A DNA stretch of 9,275 nucleotides from a bacterium (lineage in GTDB: Bacteria; Patescibacteriota; UBA1384; XYA2-FULL-43-10; 1-14-0-10-43-13), in the NCBI GenBank assembly GCA_030649445.1, contig JAUSKR010000037.1, forward strand, positions 1-9,275, read 5' to 3'. The notes under the pieces are model-generated. The model saw only the letters and a list, made by a program, of their open reading frames with translations, did not search any database and had not been told where the DNA came from. Of the stretch, positions 5,150-9,275 are shown piece after piece. The first letter of the stretch is position 1. Each line of letters starts with the position of its first letter. The position numbers and the translations under genes are program-made.

Positions 5150-6206
5150 AGTTGGTGTTGTTTTCAATTCCATTAACAATATGATGTTGGTTCAAATGTG
5201 CCGGACAAGCGTCGATACAGCGGCCACAACCGGTGCAGAGCGGATAACCATTTTTGCTCATCGAGCGGCAAAATTTATGATGATACCAATTGTAGAGTCG
5301 ATCGGCATTTTCCGGGCGGAAATTGCGGTTTGAAATTTTTGAAAAACTTTTGGAGTAACAGGAATCCCAGGCGGTTCCTCTCCTTTGCAAGGAGAGGTCA
5401 GGTGAGGTTGAAATATTAGATAAACCCCTCCCAGTATCCCCTTGAAAAGGGGAGGAGCACCGGAAGCAAAAACAGAGGGGACAAACGGCGGTGCAGGCGC
5501 CGCAACCAAAACAATTATCGGCAATTTTTTGCCAATACTCCTGATGGTCGGCTTTGTCATCGACTGCGCTGGAAATTTTTTTCAGATCCAACAATTCGGC
5601 TTTTTGATTTTCGATCTCTCTGATTTTGATTTTCTTGTCTAATTTTTCGACACCGTTTTCATCAAGGATTTTTTGGGCGGTTTTGGAAAAGGTGAAGAGT
5701 TCAAAATTTTTGCCCTCTTCCTGAATGTGCAAATCGGAGAATTTAAATTCCGGCTTCCCAAAGGCGGTACAGAAACAATTTTCATTTGGTTTGCATTCAG
5801 AAGTCACAACTAAAATGTCAGATTGTTTTGGTAATAAGTCGGTATGGCTAAATTCTTTCAGAAAAATATCGAGCGCCTCCGCATCGCAGTTTGTTAGACC
5901 GAGGAAAGCGACTTTGCGTTTTGTCCCTTTGTTGTCATCCTGACCCCGAGCGGAGCCGAGGGGGAAGGATCTCTGGGATTCTTCACTCCGTTCAGAATGA
6001 CAAGAACTATTGGGCCACAATATTTTCTTAAACGGAATAATGGGCTTTTCCGCCCATGTCAGTAAATCACCGGCCTTTTCTAATTTGTCAAATACTGTCT
6101 TATTATTTTTCTTCTGAACGCCAAAAGCGTCATATTCCCGCATAATATAAGTAATGATTTGGTCGAGCTGATGTTCATTGATCGTTGCGTTCAGTTTCCC
6201 CTCCAA
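5130..6206 (-). CDS. Sulfhydrogenase beta-like / AsrA-like double 4Fe-4S subunit with repeat insertions
   Basis: This 358-residue protein is related to HydB of archaeal sulfhydrogenases and to anaerobic sulfite reductase subunit A. Two 4Fe-4S motifs are complete: C232-x2-C235-x2-C238-x3-C242 and C324-x2-C327-x2-C330-x3-C334. Other family marks are FLGLTNCDAEAL (C107), the C138/C144/C146 group (NENCFCTAFG), CPLCFCF, AWDSCYSKSF and RLYNWYHHKF. Two in-frame repeats are inserted: about residues 68-93 (with the telltale CHSERSEES) and about 250-279 (SPFQGDTGRG to LQRRGT). The last residues come from a third repeat. The start is uncertain. A TTG at 6206 has no upstream Shine-Dalgarno, the frame stays open back to a TAA in the repeat at 6226-6250, and an ATG lies at about residue 22. 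It is the first gene of the operon and likely carries electrons between gamma and delta. Confidence 0.87.
   Translation of the reverse strand: MEGKLNATINEHQLDQIITYIMREYDAFGVQKKNNKTVFDKLEKAGDLLTWAEKPIIPFKKILWPNSSCHSERSEESQRSFPLGSARGQDDNKGTKRKVAFLGLTNCDAEALDIFLKEFSHTDLLPKQSDILVVTSECKPNENCFCTAFGKPEFKFSDLHIQEEGKNFELFTFSKTAQKILDENGVEKLDKKIKIREIENQKAELLDLKKISSAVDDKADHQEYWQKIADNCFGCGACTAVCPLCFCFRCSSPFQGDTGRGLSNISTSPDLSLQRRGTAWDSCYSKSFSKISNRNFRPENADRLYNWYHHKFCRSMSKNGYPLCTGCGRCIDACPAHLNQHHIVNGIENNTNLSSRAK
5372..5459. repeat. Double-hairpin CCTCTCC/CCCCTCC repeat inside the beta gene
   Basis: A perfect 9-bp hairpin, CCTCTCCTT-TGC-AAGGAGAGG (5377-5397), is followed by GTCAGGTGAGG. A second hairpin, CCCCTT-GAA-AAGGGG (5438-5452), sits within CCCCTCCC/GGGGAGG arms. 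This two-hairpin layout is a recognisable dispersed repeat type. It encodes in frame about residues 250-279 of beta, splitting the family-conserved CPLCFCF and WDSCYSK segments. Confidence 0.8.
5933..6002. repeat. TGTCATCCTGA repeat inside the beta gene
   Basis: This 70-base element runs from TGTCATCCTGACC to TTCAGAATGACA and includes GGATCTCTGGGATTCTTC. The ends are inverted copies of each other. The element upstream of pgk (7842-7899) is the same family. On the minus strand it is translated as the stretch beginning CHSERSEESQRS, about residues 68-93, between KKILWPN and GTKRKVAFLGL. Confidence 0.85.
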
Positions 6207-6225
6207 AAAATCGTAGATTTTTTGT

Positions 6226-6304
6226 CCACCGTAGCTTTATGCGAAGGTGGGCTTTTAGCGGTTTTGCCCTCCGTAGCTTTACAATATTTCGAGCGAAGGA
6301 GGGC
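6226..6304. repeat. Paired CCGTAGCTTT hairpin repeats in the divergent intergenic region
   Basis: The first hairpin has arms CCACC (6226-6230) and GGTGG (6246-6250) around GTAGCTTTATGCGAA. The second has arms GCCCTCC (6266-6272) and GGAGGGC (6298-6304) around a longer centre that also starts GTAGCTTT and ends GCGAA. They are two versions of one element in tandem. They lie just upstream of the beta gene, and would be in its 5' leader if the promoter at 6320-6348 is real. Confidence 0.8.
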
Positions 6305-6319
6305 GTTCAACTTAATTTT

Positions 6320-6348
6320 ATTCTACCTTTTTATTATGCCGATGAGAA
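6320..6348 (-). promoter_or_regulatory. Candidate promoter of the hydrogenase-like operon
   Basis: On the minus strand, TTCTCA (6348-6343) and TAGAAT (6325-6320) are separated by 17 bases, a plausible sigma70-type pair. It lies about 110 bases upstream of the annotated beta start, with the two hairpin repeats at 6226-6304 in between. It is inferred from spacing only. Confidence 0.35.
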
Positions 6349-6363
6349 GGATGCAGATTTATC

Positions 6364-6392
6364 TGTACAAATCATCACTTTTGTGTTATGTT
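6364..6392 (+). promoter_or_regulatory. Candidate extended -10 promoter for the lipoprotein gene
   Basis: TGTACA (6364-6369) and TATGTT (6387-6392) are 17 bases apart, and TG at 6384-6385 extends the -10 element. The surrounding CTTTTGTGTTATGTT resembles the pre-pgk sequence CTTTGTGTTAAAATT. This is a weak consensus but sensibly placed, about 30 bases upstream of the lipoprotein ATG. Confidence 0.4.
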
Positions 6393-6422
6393 AGCATCAG
6401 CATCGTGCCCGAGGAGAAACCC

Positions 6423-6965
6423 ATGTCGGCTCGCGTGTTGGTTCGTATGCTGGTCGTTCTTGCGATCTTGGCGGCGGTTGCCGGCTGTGCTAAGCAGTCG
6501 AAGAAACTGCCGGTGTCCAGGGCACCCGACCTTAACACCATCGAGGTGACGACAACGCCGGTCGACCTGTCCAAGAAAAGGTTGGCGCCGGCGACGGATG
6601 TCGGCCTGAGGTTCGTCCGGGACGATGGCCCCGTTCAAGATGGGGTCCAACTTCCTCCGGGCCAGCGATTTACCAAGCGCTGGATTCTCGAGAACCAGAA
6701 CCCCGTGACTGTTCCGGCGCACGCCGTGCGGCTGTCGAAGGAGACCTCGTTCGGTCCGATTGTCGTGCCGGAGGCAATCTGGATCAAGGAGGTGTCACCC
6801 GGGCAAAGCGTCTCAATCACGGCGGAGATGTCCGTCAAGGCAAACGCGCCCGATGGCGTCTGCCATGTCCAGTACGGCACGAACGGAGTCACCGGATTCA
6901 CGGTGGGAATTTTCGCCCTCATCGAGGTGAAGAAGGGAGCGCCGCCTCTGCCGCCAGATCCGTAG
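6423..6965 (+). CDS. Lipoprotein with NBR1-like Ig-type domain
   Basis: This 180-residue protein starts at an ATG with GAGGAG at 6411-6416. Earlier in-frame starts reach back across AT-rich intergenic DNA and are rejected. Residues 1-21 form a signal peptide (MSARVLVRM plus a hydrophobic core), and the lipobox VAGC gives the lipidated C22, so the mature protein should be anchored at the outer face of the membrane. After a linker of about 40 residues, residues 62-172 match the NBR1 central Ig-like ('FW') pattern: LRFVRDDGPVQDG, the PPGQRFTKRWILENQN strand, a WIKEVSPGQSVSI strand, then a G-V-C-H-V-Q-Y strand and a hydrophobic terminal strand. In bacteria this domain occurs in secreted proteins and probably binds partners; no catalytic role is known. 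It is markedly GC-rich with G/C third positions, unlike the hydrogenase-like and glycolytic genes. A strong hairpin follows at 6995. Confidence 0.85.
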   Translation: MSARVLVRMLVVLAILAAVAGCAKQSKKLPVSRAPDLNTIEVTTTPVDLSKKRLAPATDVGLRFVRDDGPVQDGVQLPPGQRFTKRWILENQNPVTVPAHAVRLSKETSFGPIVVPEAIWIKEVSPGQSVSITAEMSVKANAPDGVCHVQYGTNGVTGFTVGIFALIEVKKGAPPLPPDP

Positions 6966-6994
6966 CCGGGGAGATCGGGACTCCCATCCGCTCA

Positions 6995-7036
6995 GCCACG
7001 GGGTTGCCCGAGTGCAACCCCGTGGCACGGTTTTAA
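6995..7036 (+). terminator. Strong hairpin terminator after the lipoprotein gene
   Basis: A perfect 13-bp stem, GCCACGGGGTTGC (6995-7007) with GCAACCCCGTGGC (7014-7026), closes a 6-base loop (CCGAGT). ACGG and a short TTTT run follow. It lies 30 bases after the stop of the lipoprotein gene. Confidence 0.8.
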
Positions 7037-7046
7037 TTATAATCAT

Positions 7047-7078
7047 TCAGCTTTCTGCTGATTTTTTTGTTTTTTTTA
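7047..7078 (+). terminator. Second hairpin with T-tract after the lipoprotein gene
   Basis: TCAGC (7047-7051) pairs with GCTGA (7057-7061) over a TTTCT loop, followed by TTTTTTT, G and another T-run. Its sequence context, TAATCATTCAGC, is nearly repeated after the phosphatase gene at 7782-7814. Confidence 0.6.
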
Positions 7079-7107
7079 TTGACAAATCCTCTTGATAGAG
7101 CTATCTT
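7079..7107 (+). promoter_or_regulatory. Candidate promoter of the histidine-phosphatase gene
   Basis: An exact TTGACA (7079-7084) and TATCTT (7102-7107) are 17 bases apart. The -35 starts immediately after the T-tract of the preceding terminator. The ribosome binding site AAGGAGG (7140-7146) and the ATG at 7153 follow, giving a 5' leader of about 40 bases. Confidence 0.6.
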
Positions 7108-7152
7108 TCAAATACTGACGGGATCGGAGTAATACTGCCAAGGAGGATTCCG

Positions 7153-7680
7153 ATGCTAGGCGAACGACCAACGATCGAGAAGGTCGTCGTTGTCAGACAT
7201 GCTCTGGATGCTGAGGGGGGCTACCTGGCTCCGGAGGGAAGGAATCAGTGTCAGCGACTCGTTCGGCTGATGAACGAGATTCGCGACGACGACAGTCGTG
7301 CTTACAGCTGGACCATCTTCAGCTCGACGACGCCACGGGCCGTCGAGACGGTTATGGAAGTCTCCCGCGGGCTACTGACGTGGGGAGCCCCGCAGACCTC
7401 GCCCGGCCTTACCGGTGCGCGCGCGCCGTTCGATGACACCATGTGCCTCGTTTCCCAGCTCGACCCGAAGGTTCGTGCCTTACTCTTCGTCGTCCACGTC
7501 TACAACGTCGAGCCCGTCATCCGAGCCGTCTGCGAGCAAGTCGCCCCGGGCTTCAAGGTGCGGCTTCCCTGGCCCGAGAACACTCGGTTCAGGGCGAACA
7601 ACACCGGGGGCGTGGTCATCGACATCAAGCACGGGGCGACGCGGATGATCGATGGCAGCGTCGCCGGCGCGGCTTCGTGA
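7153..7680 (+). CDS. Histidine phosphatase superfamily protein (SixA/PGM-like)
   Basis: This 175-residue protein has a near-perfect ribosome binding site (AAGGAGG, 6-base spacer) and ATG. The phosphohistidine core is readable: VVVRHA with R15 and the nucleophile H16, then PEGRNQ (27-32), FSSTTPRAVET with the second Arg R62, and LLFVVHVYN with the second His H115. Members of this fold remove phosphate from proteins, sugars or small molecules. The short length and the RHA...PEGR arrangement look closer to SixA-type phosphatases than to phosphoglycerate mutase, which has RHGES and is about 230-250 residues. The proton-donor acidic residue after R62 is not obvious to me. The protein is cytoplasmic, with no signal or membrane segment. 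Location before pgk hints at glycolysis, but the GC-rich composition, private promoter and terminators argue that it is an acquired cassette. Confidence 0.85.
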   Translation: MLGERPTIEKVVVVRHALDAEGGYLAPEGRNQCQRLVRLMNEIRDDDSRAYSWTIFSSTTPRAVETVMEVSRGLLTWGAPQTSPGLTGARAPFDDTMCLVSQLDPKVRALLFVVHVYNVEPVIRAVCEQVAPGFKVRLPWPENTRFRANNTGGVVIDIKHGATRMIDGSVAGAAS

Positions 7681-7714
7681 CGCGACGGCTAGATCGATCC
7701 GACCGTTTCACCGA

Positions 7715-7761
7715 CCCCTGCCCAACCTAATCTGCAAAGGAGTGCAAGTTAGGGGCAGGGG
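7715..7761 (+). terminator. Long imperfect hairpin after the phosphatase gene
   Basis: CCCCTGCC (7715-7722), CCTAA and TGCA pair in order with TGCA, TTAGG and GGCAGGGG (ending 7761), leaving a CAA bulge and a small internal loop. The apical loop is AAGGAG. No T-run follows directly, so it may protect the 3' end while the hairpin at 7787 terminates. Confidence 0.6.
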
Positions 7762-7786
7762 AATCGAATTTACTGGACAAATAATC

Positions 7787-7814
7787 ATCAGCTTCCAGCT
7801 GATTTTTTGTTTTT
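7787..7814 (+). terminator. Intrinsic terminator after the phosphatase gene
   Basis: ATCAGCT (7787-7793) pairs perfectly with AGCTGAT (7797-7803) over a TCC loop, followed by TTTTTTGTTTTT. This is a textbook Rho-independent terminator. Its context is nearly the same as 7041-7078. Confidence 0.8.
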
Positions 7815-7822
7815 CTACTTTG

Positions 7823-7831
7823 TGTTAAAAT
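7823..7831 (+). promoter_or_regulatory. Candidate extended -10 element for pgk
   Basis: TGTTAAAAT gives an extended -10 (TG at 7823-7824, TAAAAT at 7826-7831). The position 17 bases upstream is only a T-run, so there is no real -35. It lies after the terminator and before the repeat at 7842-7899, which would then form the pgk leader. Confidence 0.35.
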
Positions 7832-7841
7832 TGGTTTAATA

Positions 7842-7899
7842 TGTCATTCTGAATGAAATGAAGAATCTCTGAGATCCTTCGCTGACGCTCAGGATGACA
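7842..7899. repeat. TGTCATTCTGA repeat in the pgk leader
   Basis: This 58-base element runs from TGTCATTCTGAATG to GCTCAGGATGACA, with inverted ends and a GAATCTCTGAGATCC centre. It is the same family as 5933-6002 in the beta gene. It ends 21 bases before the pgk ATG and can fold into a long hairpin near the ribosome binding site. Confidence 0.85.
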
Positions 7900-7920
7900 C
7901 AATAGTAGAGAATTAAAAGT

Positions 7921-9036
7921 ATGAAACTATTGCAAGAAGCGAACCTAAAAGGCAAGAGGGTATTTCTTCGGGTTGATTTTAATGTACCGATGAAAGACGG
8001 GGTGATCAAGGACGACAACAGGATTGTTGCCGTCTTGCCGACTATTAAATCTATTATTGATCATGGCGGCAAGATTATTCTTGGCGCGCATTTGGGTCGA
8101 CCTAAAGGTCAGAAAAATCCGGAATTGAGTCTCTGGCCGATTGCCAATCGCTTGTCGGAATTAATGGACTTAAAGACCAGTTTCAGCGCTCCGATTGCCG
8201 AATATGATCTGAGTGATAATTTGACGATGTTGGAAAATTTACGCTTTGATCCATGGGAGGAAGCAAACGATGCCGAATTCGCCAAAGAATTGGCCAACAA
8301 AACCATAACTGATGATGAGCTTGGTCTTTACGTCAACGACGCTTTTGCCGTTTCTCACCGCGCCAACGCCTCGGTCGAGGCAATTACAAAATTTCTGCCG
8401 AGCTATGCCGGATTGTTATTGCAAAAAGAAGTTGAAAATCTGACTAAAATTATTGAAAATCCCGAGCATCCTTTTGTTGTCATCATCGGCGGTGTCAAGG
8501 TCAAGGACAAGGCCGGTGTCATCGCTAAATTAGCCGAACAAGCCGACAAAATTCTGCTCGGTGGTGGCGTTGCCAATACATTCATTAAAGCCAATGGTCA
8601 AAATATTAGTAATTCTGTCTATGATGAGGACATGCTCGATGCTTGCAAAGCAATGCTTGATAAATACAAAGAGAAGATTATGCTTCCAGGTGACTTTGTC
8701 AAAGAGCCGGACGAAAATGGTACTTTCAAAATTCTCGACATTGGCGGTCAGGCCCGGACAGATTTTGCCAACGCGATCAAAGCGGCTAAAACAGTTTTTT
8801 GGAACGGATCACTTGGCGACTCAGAAGATTCCCGCTATCGTGGTGGTATGACCTCTATCGCCAAAGCGATGAACGAAGTTGACGGTTTGACGGTTATTGC
8901 CGGCGGCGACACTGTTGGATTCGTCAAAAAAGCAGGATTGGACAAAAATATTTCCTTCATCTCGACCGGAGGCGGTGCTGCATTGGAATTTTTGGCGGGA
9001 GAGAAGTTGCCTGGGATTAGAGCGCTAGAGCGGTAG
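7921..9036 (+). CDS. pgk: Phosphoglycerate kinase
   Basis: This 371-residue enzyme transfers phosphate from 1,3-bisphosphoglycerate to ADP in the cytoplasmic part of glycolysis. Substrate-site motifs are present: LRVDFNVP (16-23), GAHLGRPKG (55-63), MLENLRF and YVNDAFAVSHRA. The hinge and nucleotide side is also present: GGVKVKDKAGVI, LLGGGVANTF, AGGDTVGF (near 327-334) and STGGGAALEFL (near 348-358). It is some 20-30 residues shorter than the usual bacterial protein. It also varies at normally strict places: DIGGQ where DIGPK/T is usual, and WNGSLGDSE where WNGPMGxFE is usual, although the Glu is kept. The ATG has only a weak Shine-Dalgarno (GTAGAG), and the upstream hairpin repeat may affect its expression. 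It was probably once linked to gap, now 7.7 kb upstream. Confidence 0.97.
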   Translation: MKLLQEANLKGKRVFLRVDFNVPMKDGVIKDDNRIVAVLPTIKSIIDHGGKIILGAHLGRPKGQKNPELSLWPIANRLSELMDLKTSFSAPIAEYDLSDNLTMLENLRFDPWEEANDAEFAKELANKTITDDELGLYVNDAFAVSHRANASVEAITKFLPSYAGLLLQKEVENLTKIIENPEHPFVVIIGGVKVKDKAGVIAKLAEQADKILLGGGVANTFIKANGQNISNSVYDEDMLDACKAMLDKYKEKIMLPGDFVKEPDENGTFKILDIGGQARTDFANAIKAAKTVFWNGSLGDSEDSRYRGGMTSIAKAMNEVDGLTVIAGGDTVGFVKKAGLDKNISFISTGGGAALEFLAGEKLPGIRALER

Positions 9037-9075
9037 ACATTTGATAAGTAAAAATATTTTAATAAATGGAGGAAA

Positions 9076-9237
9076 ATGCTATTTCTGTTGCCTCTTCTGT
9101 TGCCTCTAATGGCGGTTTGGTTCGCTATTGTTGGAAGGAAAAGAAAAAACAAAGGCTATTTGAAGATCGCTTGGTTCTGTTTCGGATTTTTTTGTCTCTT
9201 TTTGTTATTCTTATTTCTGGGTCCCCGATCATGGTAG
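9076..9237 (+). CDS. Small two-helix membrane protein
   Basis: This 53-residue open frame starts at an ATG preceded by GGAGG (9068-9072, a short 3-base spacer). A second ATG at codon 12 is less well supported. Residues 2-19 are a hydrophobic helix (LFLLPLLLP to FAIV), followed by a basic loop RKRKNK (21-26) and a second hydrophobic helix from about 29 to 49 (ending LFLFLG). The protein should sit in the cytoplasmic membrane with the basic loop inside. No family is recognised. It lies 39 bases after pgk with no terminator seen, so it is probably in the pgk transcript. Confidence 0.6.
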   Translation: MLFLLPLLLPLMAVWFAIVGRKRKNKGYLKIAWFCFGFFCLFLLFLFLGPRSW

Positions 9238-9261
9238 GATAACGATAGCCTAGGAGTGATT

Positions 9262-9275
9262 ATGAATACTAAAGT
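9262..9275 (+). CDS. Start of a further gene, cut by the window edge
   Basis: An ATG followed by AAT ACT AAA (M-N-T-K) has AGGAG at 9252-9256 with a 5-base spacer, and follows the small membrane protein by 24 bases. Only four full codons are in the window, so nothing can be said about function. Confidence 0.45.

Larger units (their letters stand above)
6395..7761. other. GC-rich two-gene insert between the operon and pgk
   Basis: From just before the lipoprotein ribosome binding site to the hairpin at 7715-7761, both coding segments are plainly GC-rich. The bases before, between and after them (6305-6395, 7031-7130, 7762-7920) are AT-rich like the rest of the window. Each gene has its own candidate promoter, strong Shine-Dalgarno and a GC-rich hairpin. 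A similar AT-rich hairpin with a T-tract follows at 7047-7078 and again at 7787-7814. Acquisition from a higher-GC source is inferred. I see no integrase, transposase or exact target duplication, so the limits are approximate. Confidence 0.5.

Noticed and set aside
4979..5184. Small ORFs on both strands over the beta-gamma gap
   Set aside because: They are translations of the dispersed repeat at 5051-5149 and overlap real genes, with no ribosome binding sites or family features.
6159..6422. A longer lipoprotein ORF starting upstream of 6423
   Set aside because: The extra frame crosses the repeat hairpins and the candidate promoters. The ATG at 6423 has a Shine-Dalgarno and is followed directly by a signal peptide with a lipobox.
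784..7680. An alternative genetic code with TGA as Gly
   Set aside because: TGA ends alpha, beta, the permease and the phosphatase at sensible positions, and no conserved Gly falls on an in-frame TGA.
7248..7730. Overlapping plus-strand ORFs within the phosphatase gene
   Set aside because: They are GC-driven shadow frames rich in Arg, Ser and Pro. The frame at 7153 has the motifs and the ribosome binding site.
7001..7761. Hairpins after the GC-rich genes as integron attC sites
   Set aside because: GCCCAAC at 7720-7726 fits the attC RYYYAAC box, but the partner GTTAGGG does not end in a pyrimidine as GTTRRRY requires. The first hairpin (6995-7026) has the GTT and AAC parts in the opposite order. 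No integrase is seen.
6395..7761. An insertion sequence or prophage fragment carrying the GC-rich genes
   Set aside because: No transposase, integrase, terminal inverted repeats or target-site duplication could be found at the edges.
651..7899. A CRISPR array made from the repeated palindromes
   Set aside because: The copies are far apart, differ in family, and have no regular spacers or cas genes.

Overview
The window looks like part of a moderately AT-rich bacterial chromosome from an uncultured lineage. A Patescibacteria/CPR-type genome is my best guess. It rests on a soluble group 3b-type [NiFe]-hydrogenase-like operon beside glycolytic genes, compact overlapping genes, and many short palindromic repeats. 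TGA serves as a stop in several genes, so the code appears standard rather than the UGA-glycine code of Gracilibacteria/SR1. This phylum call is an inference. No rRNA, tRNA or CRISPR array was seen.

Layout. Bases 1-255 are the 3' end of a glyceraldehyde-3-phosphate dehydrogenase gene (gap), followed at once by a small amphipathic-helix protein (276-644). A bidirectional terminator and two repeats (651-771) separate these from a long minus-strand operon (6206 down to 784). In transcription order the operon encodes four sulfhydrogenase-like subunits: beta (double 4Fe-4S ferredoxin-type), gamma (FAD/NAD/2Fe-2S reductase), delta (small subunit) and alpha (large-subunit homologue). An ABC-2 exporter ATPase and its permease follow. 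Spacing is tight (14-nt, 1-nt and 8-nt overlaps) from delta onward. After a repeat-rich divergent region come two GC-rich plus-strand genes, each with its own candidate promoter, strong ribosome binding site and hairpins: a lipoprotein with an NBR1-like Ig domain (6423-6965) and a histidine-phosphatase-fold protein (7153-7680). Then come phosphoglycerate kinase (pgk, 7921-9036), a two-helix membrane miniprotein (9076-9237) and the first codons of another gene (9262 onward).

Two points stand out. First, the alpha subunit has lost every nickel-site element I could check. Both cysteines of the first motif are Asp and Asn, the active-site Arg region is changed, and the N-terminal Glu-bearing strand and the C-terminal cysteine motif are absent. 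The delta, gamma and beta cysteine sets all look intact. This suggests a retained electron-transfer complex that is not a hydrogenase, or an operon caught in decay. Second, palindromic repeats of several families sit inside the reading frames of alpha, delta and beta without breaking them, except that one supplies the beta stop codon. This resembles the Rickettsia palindromic elements.

The gap and pgk genes, commonly neighbours, are here about 7.7 kb apart. The material between them includes the hydrogenase-like operon and a GC-rich two-gene insert whose composition and expression signals differ from the rest.
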